Assembly: GCA_009773665.1 (NCBI GenBank)
Contig: WSYE01000007.1
Coordinates: forward strand, 31,908-95,907
Source: Desulfovibrionaceae bacterium
GTDB taxonomy: Bacteria > Desulfobacterota > Desulfovibrionia > Desulfovibrionales > Desulfovibrionaceae
Direction of reading: 5' to 3'
Length of the DNA: 64,000 nucleotides
The notes beneath the pieces are model-generated. The model worked only from the letters and a program-made list of their open reading frames with translations, made no database searches and was not told the DNA's origin. The position numbers were made by a program, and so were the translations under genes. This document shows, piece after piece, positions 45,041 through 54,760 of the stretch (the first letter of the stretch is position 1; each line of letters opens with the position of its first letter).

Positions 45041-46654
45041 GTGATAGAACTCTTGCGCATCAAGAACCTGGCCCTCATAGCCGACGTGGAGCTCGAATTC
45101 GCGCCGGGCCTGAACGTGCTGACCGGCGAGACAGGCGCGGGCAAGACCTTTGTGCTCAAAGCCCTGGAATTCCTCACCGGCGAACGCCTCACCCCGGACA
45201 TGGTCCGCCCCGGCGCGGAAAAGGCCCAGGTGGAGGCCCTGTTCGTGGACCAGGGCGAGGACCTGATCCTTCGGCGCGAACTCTCGGCGCAGACCGGCCG
45301 CGCCCGCCTGTACATCAACGACCAGCTGGCCACCCAGGACGCCGTGCGCGAACTGAAGCCACGCCTGTTGCTGCACGCCAGCCAACACGGCCAGCAGCAG
45401 CTCCTGGCCCCGGCCTTCCAGGCGAAACTGCTCGATCATTTCCTGCCGGACGCGGCGGTACTCGAGACACGCCACGGACTGGTGCGCGAACTGACCACCC
45501 TGGAACGCGACATCCAGTCCCTCCACGAGCGCCTCGCCCACCTGGAAGACAGACGCGAGGTACTGGAATTGAAACGAGGCGAGATCGACAAGGTGGCCCC
45601 CCAGGAAGGCGAGGAAGAGGCCCTCACGGAGCGTCAGCAGACGCTGCGAATCGCCCGCAAGGCGCGGGCCGCGCTGGACGCGTCCCTGGACATGCTGCAC
45701 GGCGAGGCGGGCATCCCGGCGGGCCTTGGCAGGCTGGAGCGGGAGTTGGCCGCGCTGGTGCAGACCTCAGAGAGCTTCCAGGCGGACCTGGAAGTCGTGC
45801 GGGAGGCGCGCTTGAGCTTGTCGGAGCTGGCGGGACGTCTGCGCAGCGGGCTGCCGGGCTTGGAGGACGACCCGGAGGCCGTGGAATCGCGCCTGTGGGA
45901 GCTGGCGCAGCTCAAGCGCAAGCTCAAGCTCTCCATGCCGGAAGTGCTGGCGCTGGGCCGCGAGATCGAAGAGAACCTGAACTTTCTGGACAACGCGGGC
46001 CTTGATTTCAAACGCATGGACCGCCTCCGGGGCGAACTGCGCGCCCGGCTGAGTGCGACGCTCGACACACTGGACGCGGCGCGCGGCGAGGCCGCCGTAG
46101 CGCTTGGCGCACGCATCGAGGAAGAACTGCGGGGGCTTGGCTTCTCGGAGCACGTGCGCGTGCTGTTCGAGTTCGTCCCTGTGGAGCTCTTTGCGGCGGA
46201 TGAGGCCCACCCCGCCCTGACCGAACGCGCCGCCCGACTGCTGTTCGCGCCAAACCCCGGCCAGCCCCCCCGCCCGCTGGACCGCATCGCCTCAGGCGGT
46301 GAGCTGTCGCGCTTTTTGTTGGCGCTCACCAGCCTGCGCGCCGGAAGCGACGCCGCCACGCTGATCTTCGACGAGGTGGACGCGGGCATCGGCGGCATCA
46401 CTCTGAACCGCGTGGGCGAACGGTTGAAACAGCTGGCCGCCAAACGCCAGATGCTGCTGATTACCCACTGGCCGCAGCTGGCCGCGCTGGCCGGGCGACA
46501 CTTCCTGGTGGCCAAGCACGTCAGCGACGGCCAGACCGAAACCACAGTGACCGGCCTGGATGGCCCGGGGCTGGCCGACGAACTCTCTCGTATGGCCGGT
46601 GGCGGCGAACAAGGACAGGCCTTGGCCGGGAAGCTTCTGGAGGCGCAGGGCTGA
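45041..46654 (+). CDS. recN: RecN-like DNA repair ATPase
   Basis: 537 residues from a GTG start, with GGAGG ten bases upstream. SMC-type ATPase: Walker A GETGAGKT (~30-37), a long coiled coil (~145-340), ABC signature [14 protein letters not shown], Walker [14 protein letters not shown] and H-loop LITHWPQLA. RecN holds broken DNA ends together during recombinational repair. Length close to the family norm. The next gene is convergent, stops 14 bases apart. Confidence 0.93.
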   Translation: MIELLRIKNLALIADVELEFAPGLNVLTGETGAGKTFVLKALEFLTGERLTPDMVRPGAEKAQVEALFVDQGEDLILRRELSAQTGRARLYINDQLATQDAVRELKPRLLLHASQHGQQQLLAPAFQAKLLDHFLPDAAVLETRHGLVRELTTLERDIQSLHERLAHLEDRREVLELKRGEIDKVAPQEGEEEALTERQQTLRIARKARAALDASLDMLHGEAGIPAGLGRLERELAALVQTSESFQADLEVVREARLSLSELAGRLRSGLPGLEDDPEAVESRLWELAQLKRKLKLSMPEVLALGREIEENLNFLDNAGLDFKRMDRLRGELRARLSATLDTLDAARGEAAVALGARIEEELRGLGFSEHVRVLFEFVPVELFAADEAHPALTERAARLLFAPNPGQPPRPLDRIASGGELSRFLLALTSLRAGSDAATLIFDEVDAGIGGITLNRVGERLKQLAAKRQMLLITHWPQLAALAGRHFLVAKHVSDGQTETTVTGLDGPGLADELSRMAGGGEQGQALAGKLLEAQG

Positions 46655-46668
46655 TACGATCTACGCCC

Positions 46669-47220
46669 TTACAACTCCTGCCTCCCCGCCGCCAGCGCGT
46701 ACGCCTTGAGCGGCGCGATGTAGACCTCCAGGGCCTTGACTGTGGCATGCCCCACGATACCCACGCGCGAGCGCGTGGTCATGGGCAGGCTCCCGGCAAT
46801 GAGAGCCGCCGCGCCTTCCAGCCTCGCCGCCGCGTCGCCCAGGCGCTTGGAGAGCCCCGCCTGAAGCGCCGGGCACTCCTGAAGCGCAGCCGAACGCATC
46901 AGCGCCAGGGTGTCCTGGCACTGCTCGTAGAGCACACGCGCCAACACCATGCCGTAGAACACGTGCAGGTCGGCCTTGCCGTCCAGAACGTCGCGGCTCA
47001 TGGGTTCGGCCATGGCGTCCAGTTCCGGCATCACCCGCGCCAGGGCGTCGCGCCCCGGACGCAGCTGTTTCTCCAGGCTTTCAAGGGTGGCCGGAGTTTC
47101 AGACCCCGGCGACCCCGGCTGGCCCTGCGCCCAGGCCGGAGAGGCGAGCCCCAGGCAGGCCAGCATGAACAGCATCATCGCCGTTGCCCGTCCTTGCCCG
47201 CGCGCAACATGCGTCATCAT
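46669..47220 (-). CDS. Secreted protein of unknown function
   Basis: 183 residues. Signal peptide MMLFMLACLGLASPAWAQGQ after a short basic start; mature part is mostly alpha helical (LEKQLRPGRDALARVMPELD; LSKRLGDAAARLEGAAALIA). Two Cys (EQCQDTLALM and ALQECPALQ) may form a disulfide. No family recognised. Convergent with recN, divergent from the glycan cluster. Confidence 0.65.
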   Translation of the reverse strand: MMTHVARGQGRATAMMLFMLACLGLASPAWAQGQPGSPGSETPATLESLEKQLRPGRDALARVMPELDAMAEPMSRDVLDGKADLHVFYGMVLARVLYEQCQDTLALMRSAALQECPALQAGLSKRLGDAAARLEGAAALIAGSLPMTTRSRVGIVGHATVKALEVYIAPLKAYALAAGRQEL

Positions 47221-47283
47221 TGACTTCCCCCTCCTTCAGCCGTAAGGCCAAAGCCGATTATCATCCCTTCTCTTGGAGACTCC

Positions 47284-48780
47284 ATGTTCGACCTCCTCGT
47301 GGCCGTGGGGATCAGCCTTGCCGGTTTCGCCCTGCAAGTCTGGCCCAGGCTTATCAACCGATATTTCGGCATCGACACCTGGCGCTTCACCCTGCTGGCC
47401 CAGTACATCCGCGACAACAAAAAGCTGCCGGAAAGCCTCCCCCACAAGTACATCGTTCCGGGCTCCGTGGACAACCCTCCGCTGCTGCCCTGGCTGTGCT
47501 CGCTCTTCCCGAAAGAGTGGCTGGACCGCAACCAGGGCCTCATCTCGCCCATGTTCGACGTCCTGGGAAGCCTTACTGTCTATTTCATGGGCTACTCCGC
47601 CACCGGGCAGGCCGCCGGGGGCCACTTCGCCCAGATGGCTTATCTTCTCACGCCGGTCGTCCCGCTGGAAGCCTCCAACCTGTCGCTGCGCACCCTGGGA
47701 AGCCTCATCTTCACCTGGGCCATGCTGCTGGTGATGAGCTACGTTATTCACCCGTCCTGGTGGACCTTCCTGCTGGGCGTGGGCGGCGTGATGCTCCTGT
47801 CAATGACCCACCGCATGGCCATGCAGGTGTTCTTCTTTACCCTGTTCTGGATGGCCATGGTAACAGGCGACGTGAACCACCTGCTGGTGTTCGCCGTGGG
47901 CGTCCTGGCGGCGGTGTTCGCCACCAAGGGCTTGTACCTGCGCTACCTGCGCGGACACCTGCTCATGATCAGCTTCTGGATGTACAACATCCACAACAGG
48001 CTGGCCCATCAGGTGCGCGGCAACCCCACCAAGGAGCGCAAGCACACCGACTTCGTCAGGCGCATCGAGCACCTGATCTGGACCATCCCGGTGGCGCCGT
48101 TTTTGGCCGTGAACCCCTGGATACTGTATTCCTTCTGCGCGGTGTTCAGCGTGCTGCCCCAGGCGGGCGACCCCTGGATGAAGGCCTACGTGCTCTGGAG
48201 CGTGACGCTCTTCGGCCTGGGCATCCTGTTCAACCTGCCGCTGCTGCGCTTTTTGGGCGAGGGCCAGCGGTATCTGGAATTCGGCACCTCGGCGGCAGCG
48301 GCCGTGGCCGGAGCCATGATCTTAAGGTTCCAGGGCAACCCGGACGTGTGGGACATCGTGCGCTACGTGCCCTGCATCATCGGCCTTGGATGCCTGATCC
48401 TGGTGCTGTTCTTCCAGCTGAAGCTGGTGGTGAAGAACCCCGACAAGTCCATCACCCCGGCGCTGCGCGCGCTCATCGACCACCTGAACAGCCGCCCGAA
48501 CCCGGTGCGCCTGGCCTGCCTGCCCCACGGGCTGGCGGACGCGGTCACCTACTTCCTGGACAACGGACAGGTGCTGCTCTCGGACAACTCCGTGGGCGTG
48601 TGGGAGCTGGTGGACTGGTTCCCGCTCATCACCAAGCCGCTCACGGAAATCGCCGAGAAGTACAACCTGAACGCCTTCCTGGTGAGCACCAACTTCGTCA
48701 AGCCCGAAGAGCTGGACCTGCCCGGCTACGAGATCACCTTCAGCCAGGACAACCTCATCCTGTTTGAGCGCGCGGACTGA
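47284..48780 (+). CDS. Multi-spanning membrane protein, possible GT-C glycosyltransferase
   Basis: 498 residues with about ten membrane helices. Near the N-terminus YFGIDTWRFTLLAQYIR holds an Asp in the first extracytoplasmic loop, followed by SVDNPPLLPWLCSLFP; this is the plan of GT-C (PMT/ArnT-like) transferases that use lipid-linked sugars. The C-terminal ~110 residues are soluble (RLACLPHGLADAVTYFLDNG). The GT-C call is inference. It leads an operon-like run of glycosyltransferase and methyltransferase genes (next start four bases after its stop). Confidence 0.7.
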   Translation: MFDLLVAVGISLAGFALQVWPRLINRYFGIDTWRFTLLAQYIRDNKKLPESLPHKYIVPGSVDNPPLLPWLCSLFPKEWLDRNQGLISPMFDVLGSLTVYFMGYSATGQAAGGHFAQMAYLLTPVVPLEASNLSLRTLGSLIFTWAMLLVMSYVIHPSWWTFLLGVGGVMLLSMTHRMAMQVFFFTLFWMAMVTGDVNHLLVFAVGVLAAVFATKGLYLRYLRGHLLMISFWMYNIHNRLAHQVRGNPTKERKHTDFVRRIEHLIWTIPVAPFLAVNPWILYSFCAVFSVLPQAGDPWMKAYVLWSVTLFGLGILFNLPLLRFLGEGQRYLEFGTSAAAAVAGAMILRFQGNPDVWDIVRYVPCIIGLGCLILVLFFQLKLVVKNPDKSITPALRALIDHLNSRPNPVRLACLPHGLADAVTYFLDNGQVLLSDNSVGVWELVDWFPLITKPLTEIAEKYNLNAFLVSTNFVKPEELDLPGYEITFSQDNLILFERAD

Positions 48781-48783
48781 TCC

Positions 48784-50040
48784 ATGCCCAAACGTCTCGA
48801 CAGCGTCCTGATCGCCACCTGCGCGGACATCCTGGACGAATCCGGGGAGCGCGTGCGCCACAACGGCCCGGCGTGGCCCATGATCGACTATTTCACCGCC
48901 CGGTGCCCCCGCGTCACGGTGCTTGAACTGTCGCAGCCGCGCAAGGGCATGGTGAACCGCCCGCAGCTCAGCCGTTACGAAAACGGCAAGCGCGTCTCCT
49001 TCAAGACCTGGGGGCCGATGGGCACCAAGCCCTTCGCCGTTTCGGACGAGGCAGCCGGTCCGCGCACCTTCATGCGCCTCAAGCTGCGCGACCTGCTGGC
49101 CTGCTTCTGGGCCGCCGGGGTGCACCGGCAGCGTTACGACCTGTTCATCGGGGTGGAATCGCTCCTGGCCATCTGCGGCGGAGTCCTGGAAAGAATCGGA
49201 ATGGTCAAGGACAGCGTCTATTACATCTCGGACTGGTCCCCCTGGAAATTCCAGAACAAGACGCTCAACAAGATCTACCTGGAAATGGACCGGGCCGCCT
49301 GCCTGCTGTGCGACCACATCTGGAACTTCACCTACACCATCGAAGAGGCCCGGCGCGACATCCTGAAGTTCGACGCAACCCATTTCGGGCGCCAGCACTG
49401 GGTGCCATTTGGATTTATCCAGGACGGTGTGACGCTCCCGCCGGACGAGGTGGTAGATCTGAACCGGCTGGTGTTCTGCGGCGGAGTCGGCCCGGAGAAC
49501 GGGCTGGACATCGCCATTGAAGCTCTGCCCGCCATCCGCGAAAAGCTGCCGGACATCCACCTGGACGTGCTGGGCGACGGCCCGGACCTGCCCGGCCTCA
49601 AGGCGCGGGCAAGCGAACTCGGCCTGGACGGCGCGGTGACCTGGCACGGCTACGTCTCCGACCGCCGCCGCATCCTGGACGCGCAGCTCGGCGCGGGTCT
49701 TGCCCTGGCCCCTTACGCGCCCCTGGAAACCAGCGTGAAGCGCTACGGCGACGTGATAAAGATCCGCGAGGCCATCGGCTGCGGCCTGCCCATCATCACT
49801 ACCAGCGTGCCGCCCTCACACCTTGAAGTGCGCCAAAAGAACCTGGGCCGCGTGATCGAGTACTCGCCTGATGCCCTGGCTCAGGCGGTGCTGGAACTGC
49901 TTACGGACCGTGAGACCTATTTCGCGGTGCGCGCAAACGTGGTGGCCGCCTCAGGGGACAACCGCTGGGAGAACATCTACGGGCGCACCCTGGAAGCCAT
50001 GGGGTACGGCCCTTGGGGCGCAACCCTCACGGCTTCGTGA
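48784..50040 (+). CDS. Glycosyltransferase family 4 (GT-B)
   Basis: 418 residues, two Rossmann-like domains. The C-terminal half has the GT4 hallmarks: VFCGGVGPENGLDIAIEALP, HLDVLGDGPDLPGLKARASE, and GLALAPYAP...KIREAIGCGLPIITTSVPP with the donor-binding E. Transfers a nucleotide-activated sugar to a growing glycan or lipid at the cytoplasmic face of the membrane. Starts four bases after the preceding gene. Confidence 0.9.
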   Translation: MPKRLDSVLIATCADILDESGERVRHNGPAWPMIDYFTARCPRVTVLELSQPRKGMVNRPQLSRYENGKRVSFKTWGPMGTKPFAVSDEAAGPRTFMRLKLRDLLACFWAAGVHRQRYDLFIGVESLLAICGGVLERIGMVKDSVYYISDWSPWKFQNKTLNKIYLEMDRAACLLCDHIWNFTYTIEEARRDILKFDATHFGRQHWVPFGFIQDGVTLPPDEVVDLNRLVFCGGVGPENGLDIAIEALPAIREKLPDIHLDVLGDGPDLPGLKARASELGLDGAVTWHGYVSDRRRILDAQLGAGLALAPYAPLETSVKRYGDVIKIREAIGCGLPIITTSVPPSHLEVRQKNLGRVIEYSPDALAQAVLELLTDRETYFAVRANVVAASGDNRWENIYGRTLEAMGYGPWGATLTAS

Positions 50041-50134
50041 CCTGGCCGCGCCCGCTCGACCCGCCCTCAAGGCACACACGGCAGCCCGTCAGCGGCACTG
50101 ACCGCCAAATGCAGCTCGAATCACGGAAAATTCA

Positions 50135-51103
50135 ATGAATACGCCTTGCCCTCTCTGTCACCAGCACACCCATGACGTCGTGGGGAAACCTGATGAAACT
50201 TTCACGCTGGCCCGCTGCCGGACCTGCGGCTTCGTTTTCGCTGATCCCAGGCCCTCCCCGGAGCTGCTCATGGAGTTCTACAATCGGCACTCCGACTACA
50301 ACACGGACCCGCCCTCGTTGACCCCGGAGAAAGCCCGGAAAAGGGCGAAGCAATACGCCGGATTCATCCGTTCGTTCCATCCGGGCGCGACGAAAATTCT
50401 GGAGATAGGCTGCCTGCACGCCCACATGCTCTTCGGGTTGCGCCAATGGGGCTACGACGTCCAAGGCGCGGACATCTGCGAACGCTCCCGGCAATTCGCC
50501 GCAACTGCCTATGACATTCGTGTCCATGAGGGGGAAACTCCTGCCCCGGAGCAGGAGAGCTCGTATGACGTGCTGATCATCTCCCACGTTATCGAACACA
50601 TCCTCGACCCGGTTTCCTTCCTCAGGCAGGCGGCGCGGTTCCTGGCACCGGACGGTATCATTATCGTGGAGACGCCGGGCCTGGACACTCCAATCTACAA
50701 GCTCTTCAAGGCGTCCTACAACATGGTTCGCCCGCCGGAACACATCAGCTTCTTCGACGCGCGCACGCTGGGCAAGACGCTTGAGGCCGCAGGCCTGGAG
50801 CCGGAGAAGACCCTGACCTATTCCTACCTATGGGACCAGAAGAATATCCTTTTCTACGGCGCGCTGTCGTTCTTCAAATCGCTGGGCATCCTCACCGCGC
50901 TGCGCAGGAAGCAGAACCCCACCACATCGTTCGGCCTTGCCGCCCCTATCTCGGTCAAATCCGGGAGCCTCTTCGACGTGGCCATCAAAATGCTGGATTA
51001 CACCTGCCGGTTCATGAACTTTGCGCTCTACCCCATCATGAAACGTATGGACGCCGCAGGTCTCGGATTGATGCTTGTGGCAATCGGGCGTAAGAAAAGC
51101 TAA
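50135..51103 (+). CDS. Class I SAM-dependent methyltransferase with N-terminal zinc ribbon
   Basis: 322 residues. Two CxxC pairs at the start (CPLCHQ, CRTCGFVFADPRP) are a zinc ribbon often found on sugar methyltransferases. The Rossmann core shows KILEIGCLHAHMLFGLRQWG, VLIISHVIEHILDP and a partner PDGIIIVETPG. Likely methylates a sugar in the same polysaccharide. It is followed by another GT4 gene after ten bases. Confidence 0.9.
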   Translation: MNTPCPLCHQHTHDVVGKPDETFTLARCRTCGFVFADPRPSPELLMEFYNRHSDYNTDPPSLTPEKARKRAKQYAGFIRSFHPGATKILEIGCLHAHMLFGLRQWGYDVQGADICERSRQFAATAYDIRVHEGETPAPEQESSYDVLIISHVIEHILDPVSFLRQAARFLAPDGIIIVETPGLDTPIYKLFKASYNMVRPPEHISFFDARTLGKTLEAAGLEPEKTLTYSYLWDQKNILFYGALSFFKSLGILTALRRKQNPTTSFGLAAPISVKSGSLFDVAIKMLDYTCRFMNFALYPIMKRMDAAGLGLMLVAIGRKKS

Positions 51104-51113
51104 CGGACACACC

Positions 51114-52400
51114 ATGAGCCATCACGTCACCAATTCCCTGCACAAGTCGGAAGACAACCCCAAGGCGGCCCTGCTCGTCGAGACCACCATCCCGCCGGTT
51201 TCCAGGGCGAACCTCCGCATGTACTGGCTTGCCAGAGCACTCAGCAATGAAGGCGACGTCCTCGTGAACATGGTCGCCCCCAGCCGGGATCTGCCTTCAC
51301 GCAAGTCCTACTTCACCGAAGGCATATGGATGAATCAGTTCCCGGGATTTGGGCGGGCGCTCTACGGAACGTTCCGGCTCCCGGTGCGGCTCTGGCATTT
51401 CATAGCGTCCATCCTGTCGGTCATCTTGCTGGAGATCATGTACCGCCGCTCCAAGGTGAGCGGCTTCTGCGCCGTACACGCCTGGAACCCCCTGGCGGGC
51501 ATGGCCGCAGTGGTGGCCGGAACCATCATCCGCCGCCCGGTCTTCCTGGACTTCACCGATTTCTACTCGGACATCGCCCGCACGGACATGCCGCTTCTGT
51601 CCAAGCCGCTGGTGTGGTTGGAGAACCTGGTGCTCAACCGGTCGCACCGGGTGTTCGTGGTTTCCGAGGTGATGCGCGAGCACTTGATAGCCAACAAAGG
51701 TCTGTCCCCCGAAAAAGTGGTCGTGGTCCCCGACGGCACCGACGCCCAGACCTTCCGCCCCGGCCTGGACGGCGCGGGCGTCCGGCGCAAGCTCGGCCTC
51801 TCGAACGATACCCCACTCATCATCTTTCATGGGGACATCAAGCACGACGACGGCGTGGACGTGCTGATTCATGTGCTGGCGCGGGTGGCCAAGGAGCGCC
51901 CAGACGTGCGCCTGTTGATCCTGGGCGGCGGCGGTCCTTACTTTGACACCGTCATCAAGCCACTCATCTCCGAACTGGGCCTCGCGGAAAACATCGTCAC
52001 CCCCGGCTGGATTCCCCACCAGGAGGTCCCCGCCTACCTGAACGCCTGCGACATAGGAGCCATGACCCTGCGCGCCACCCTGAACCACGACAACTATCTG
52101 TCCTTCAAGCTCTTCGAGTACTGGGGATGCGGCCTGCCGGTGGTGGTGACCAAGCTCAAGGCCATCGGGCGCATCGTCAAGGACGGGGAGAATGGGCTGG
52201 TCTGTCTCTCGGAAGACGTGGAAGCCTACGCGCAGGCCTTCCTGCGCCTCATTGGGGACCGCGAACTGGGCCGACGCCTTGGCGCGGCCGGGCGGGAACT
52301 GGTGGAGTGCGAGTTCGACTGGCGCGAGATCATGAAGAAGGAAGTGGCCTGCTACACCCAGGACATCCTGAACCTGTCCTACCGGCCCAAGGGTAAATAG
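51114..52400 (+). CDS. Glycosyltransferase family 4 (GT-B)
   Basis: 428 residues from the ATG at 51114 (MSHHVTNSL); the frame extends 13 codons into the preceding gene but lacks a ribosome site. GT4 signature regions: VVVPDGTDAQTFRPG, LIIFHGDIKHDDGVDVLIHV, VRLLILGGGGPYFDTVI and SFKLFEYWGCGLPVVVTKLK. A membrane-associated helix (HFIASILSVILLEIMY) sits near residue 100. Last gene of the glycan cluster; stop is 30 bases from the convergent polyferredoxin. Confidence 0.9.
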   Translation: MSHHVTNSLHKSEDNPKAALLVETTIPPVSRANLRMYWLARALSNEGDVLVNMVAPSRDLPSRKSYFTEGIWMNQFPGFGRALYGTFRLPVRLWHFIASILSVILLEIMYRRSKVSGFCAVHAWNPLAGMAAVVAGTIIRRPVFLDFTDFYSDIARTDMPLLSKPLVWLENLVLNRSHRVFVVSEVMREHLIANKGLSPEKVVVVPDGTDAQTFRPGLDGAGVRRKLGLSNDTPLIIFHGDIKHDDGVDVLIHVLARVAKERPDVRLLILGGGGPYFDTVIKPLISELGLAENIVTPGWIPHQEVPAYLNACDIGAMTLRATLNHDNYLSFKLFEYWGCGLPVVVTKLKAIGRIVKDGENGLVCLSEDVEAYAQAFLRLIGDRELGRRLGAAGRELVECEFDWREIMKKEVACYTQDILNLSYRPKGK

Positions 52401-52430
52401 CCGGGTCAGGCCTGTCCCATTTCACCACCC

Positions 52431-53903
52431 TCACAGCCGGGCCACGCCCAGAAACAGCGCGTGCAGGCTCACGGCCAGGGTGACGAACGCGGCGCGCGCG
52501 CCGGGCCCTCCGCGCCCGAACACGGTCAGAGACATCTCGCCTCGCGGGCAGCGCTCCAGGCAGTCGCCGCAGAGCGAGCAGGACACGCCTGGGCGGCGTG
52601 CCGCCAGATCCTCCGGACGGAGTGCGTCGTAGCGGCAGGCCATGGAGCACGCGCCGCAGGAGGTGCACCCCTCCCGGATGTGCAGCCGCCAGGGCGACAG
52701 CTTGCCGAAAATTCCCGCCGCCAGCCCCATGGGGCACCAGCCCGTGCAATGGGTCATAACGCCAGCGCGGCGAGACGCGAAAAGCATAACACCCACTCCG
52801 GCCAGCCCGAACGCTGCGGCCAATCCGGCAGCCCAGACTCCGGGAACGCCCATGCGTCCCATGAGCCAGGCCCCGCCCAGCACCAGCACGGCCAGCGCCG
52901 CACGCCCTCTGCGCACCCAGGCCGGAAGCGGACCGGGGCGCTTCTTTACGCAGGACATGGCCGAATCCCACGCGCCGATGTAGCACAGGTGGCTGCACCA
53001 GCCCGGACCGAGCAGGAGCACCGTGCTCACGAACAGGATCAGCATGAACAGGCCCTCGCCGCGAAAGAGCGGCCCTGCGGCGATAAGCGCCGGGACCGGC
53101 AGGTGCAGCGCCCCGGTCATGAGGAAGCGCTCGAATCCGGCCAGTCCCAAGGTCAGCTGCGCGAAAAACACGAAGGAAAAAAGCCCCCAGATGCGCCGCC
53201 GCACAGCGGACGAGCGACCATGCTCCAGCATGGCCTGCACGACGAATCCGGCATAGAGCGCCAAGAGCGAGGCCTCCAGCCAGCCAGCGCCGGGGAGGAA
53301 GCGTTCGGCCAGCAGCATGGGCGTCGGGACCTTCAGTTGCACGGCCCCCAGAGCGCACAGGGTCAAGGCCCAGGCGGCCAAGGCGGGGATGGTGGCGTCG
53401 CGCGCCAGGGCGGGCGGTGCGATCTGGAGCGGTTCGAGGAGCGACGACCGGTTACCTGGCAGGACGCCTTGCGGCTCCGAGCTCGCAGGCCTCGCGCTGG
53501 AATCCGCCGAACCGTCCTCATTCTTTGCTTTGCGTGCCGGTCGATCACCCTGTCCAGGGACGGTCTTCGCGCCCCGGCGTTCTACAAAATACGGATGCTC
53601 CAGAGCCCAGGCCGCCAGGGCCGGAACCATGGCCGCAACGGACAAAATCACGGCCAGCCGCGTCCAGGGCACGCCCATGGCCATGCGCATCTTGATGAAG
53701 AACATCATGCTGTTGACCGTAACCAGCACTCCGGCCAGCATGAGCGCCTGACAGGCACGGCGCACAAAGTCGCGCCGCATGGGCACAAGCGCCAGCGGAG
53801 CGAGCCAAGCCAGGGCCTCCGGCAGGCCCTGCCAGCGGTGCAGGTGCGCTGCGGGGATCAGTCCTCCCAGGATCACCACAGAAATCAACGCAGCCTTCTT
53901 CAT
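52431..53903 (-). CDS. NapH-like membrane polyferredoxin
   Basis: 490 residues from the ATG at the complement of 53901-53903 (GGGAGAAGGA upstream). About eight membrane helices carry two conserved Cys pairs of the NapH type (WCSHLCYIGAWDS; CTGWCPMGL), and the C-terminus carries two 4Fe-4S sites, CTSCGACSMACRYDALR and CSLCGDCLERCPRGE. It transfers electrons at the membrane, presumably between a quinol and a periplasmic partner, in a respiratory or reductive pathway. Divergent from the Crp/Fnr regulator across an FNR-type box. Confidence 0.85.
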   Translation of the reverse strand: MKKAALISVVILGGLIPAAHLHRWQGLPEALAWLAPLALVPMRRDFVRRACQALMLAGVLVTVNSMMFFIKMRMAMGVPWTRLAVILSVAAMVPALAAWALEHPYFVERRGAKTVPGQGDRPARKAKNEDGSADSSARPASSEPQGVLPGNRSSLLEPLQIAPPALARDATIPALAAWALTLCALGAVQLKVPTPMLLAERFLPGAGWLEASLLALYAGFVVQAMLEHGRSSAVRRRIWGLFSFVFFAQLTLGLAGFERFLMTGALHLPVPALIAAGPLFRGEGLFMLILFVSTVLLLGPGWCSHLCYIGAWDSAMSCVKKRPGPLPAWVRRGRAALAVLVLGGAWLMGRMGVPGVWAAGLAAAFGLAGVGVMLFASRRAGVMTHCTGWCPMGLAAGIFGKLSPWRLHIREGCTSCGACSMACRYDALRPEDLAARRPGVSCSLCGDCLERCPRGEMSLTVFGRGGPGARAAFVTLAVSLHALFLGVARL

Positions 53904-53996
53904 GTCCTTCTCCCTGCCGGTCCTGAGATGGGATTGCTTGCCCGCCCGACGCGGCACCATCGTCCTCAGATCTATCGTTCTCTCCCTCATAGGGCT

Positions 53997-54010
53997 TTGA
54001 TTTGCATCAA
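53997..54010. promoter_or_regulatory. FNR-type box
   Basis: TTGAT-TTGC-ATCAA exactly matches the FNR consensus TTGAT-N4-ATCAA. It lies 20 bases before the Crp/Fnr start and about 95 bases upstream of the polyferredoxin start, so it may serve both divergent genes. Confidence 0.75.
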
Positions 54011-54030
54011 AAAACGGCTAGCATGGTTGT

Positions 54031-54729
54031 ATGCATGCCAAACCCAGCGCCACCCAGACCATTCTGGCAACGGTTCCGCTGTTTTCCAGCCTGAGCCGCG
54101 AACAGCTCACAAACCTGGAAAACAACTCGGCAGTCCTCAAGCTGGACAAGGGCCAAGTGGTGTTCTTTGAAGGCGCAGAGGCCAAGGGTCTGTACGTGCT
54201 GCTCTCGGGTCAGGTGAAGATCTACAAGTCATCTCCTGAGGGCAAGGAGCAGATCCTCCACGTGCTCCCCCCCGGCGAGCCCTTCGCCGAGGTCCCCATG
54301 TTCACGGGTGGCAAGTTCCCGGCCAACGCCATGGCCATCCAGCCGAGCACCGTGCTCTACACTGAGAAATCCGTGCTCACTCGCCTGATGGAGCGCGACG
54401 CAGGGCTGGCCATGGCCATGCTGGCCGCCCTGTCCCAGCGGCTGCGCCAGATGGCCACCATGATCGGGCAGCTCACCCTGCGCGAGGTTCCTGCGCGTCT
54501 GGCCGCCTACCTGCTGCACCAGGCTGCGGAGAAGGAGTCCGACACCTTCGTGCTGGACATGAGCAAGGGCAATCTGGCGGGCTTCCTGGGAGCCACGCGC
54601 GAGGCCCTGTCGCGCGCCCTGGCCAAGCTGGAGGACCAGGGCTTCATCGTCATGGACAACCGCACCATCACCATCGCCAACCGCGACCGCCTGACCGAAC
54701 TGGCCGAGGGCGACAGCAAGTTGAAATAG
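54031..54729 (+). CDS. Crp/Fnr family regulator
   Basis: 232 residues. Cyclic-nucleotide-binding-like N-terminal beta domain (FSSLSREQLTNLENNSAVLK; VVFFEGAEAKGLYVLLSGQV; LPPGEPFAEVPMF) and C-terminal winged HTH (TLREVPARLAAYLLHQ; NLAGFLGATREALSRALAKL). It lacks the Cys cluster of classical FNR, so it is more like HcpR/DNR-type nitrosative or anaerobic regulators. An FNR-type palindrome sits 20 bases before its start, suggesting autoregulation. Divergent from the polyferredoxin. Confidence 0.9.
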   Translation: MHAKPSATQTILATVPLFSSLSREQLTNLENNSAVLKLDKGQVVFFEGAEAKGLYVLLSGQVKIYKSSPEGKEQILHVLPPGEPFAEVPMFTGGKFPANAMAIQPSTVLYTEKSVLTRLMERDAGLAMAMLAALSQRLRQMATMIGQLTLREVPARLAAYLLHQAAEKESDTFVLDMSKGNLAGFLGATREALSRALAKLEDQGFIVMDNRTITIANRDRLTELAEGDSKLK

Positions 54730-54760
54730 CTGGCCCGGTCCTTGCTTCAACGGGCGCATC

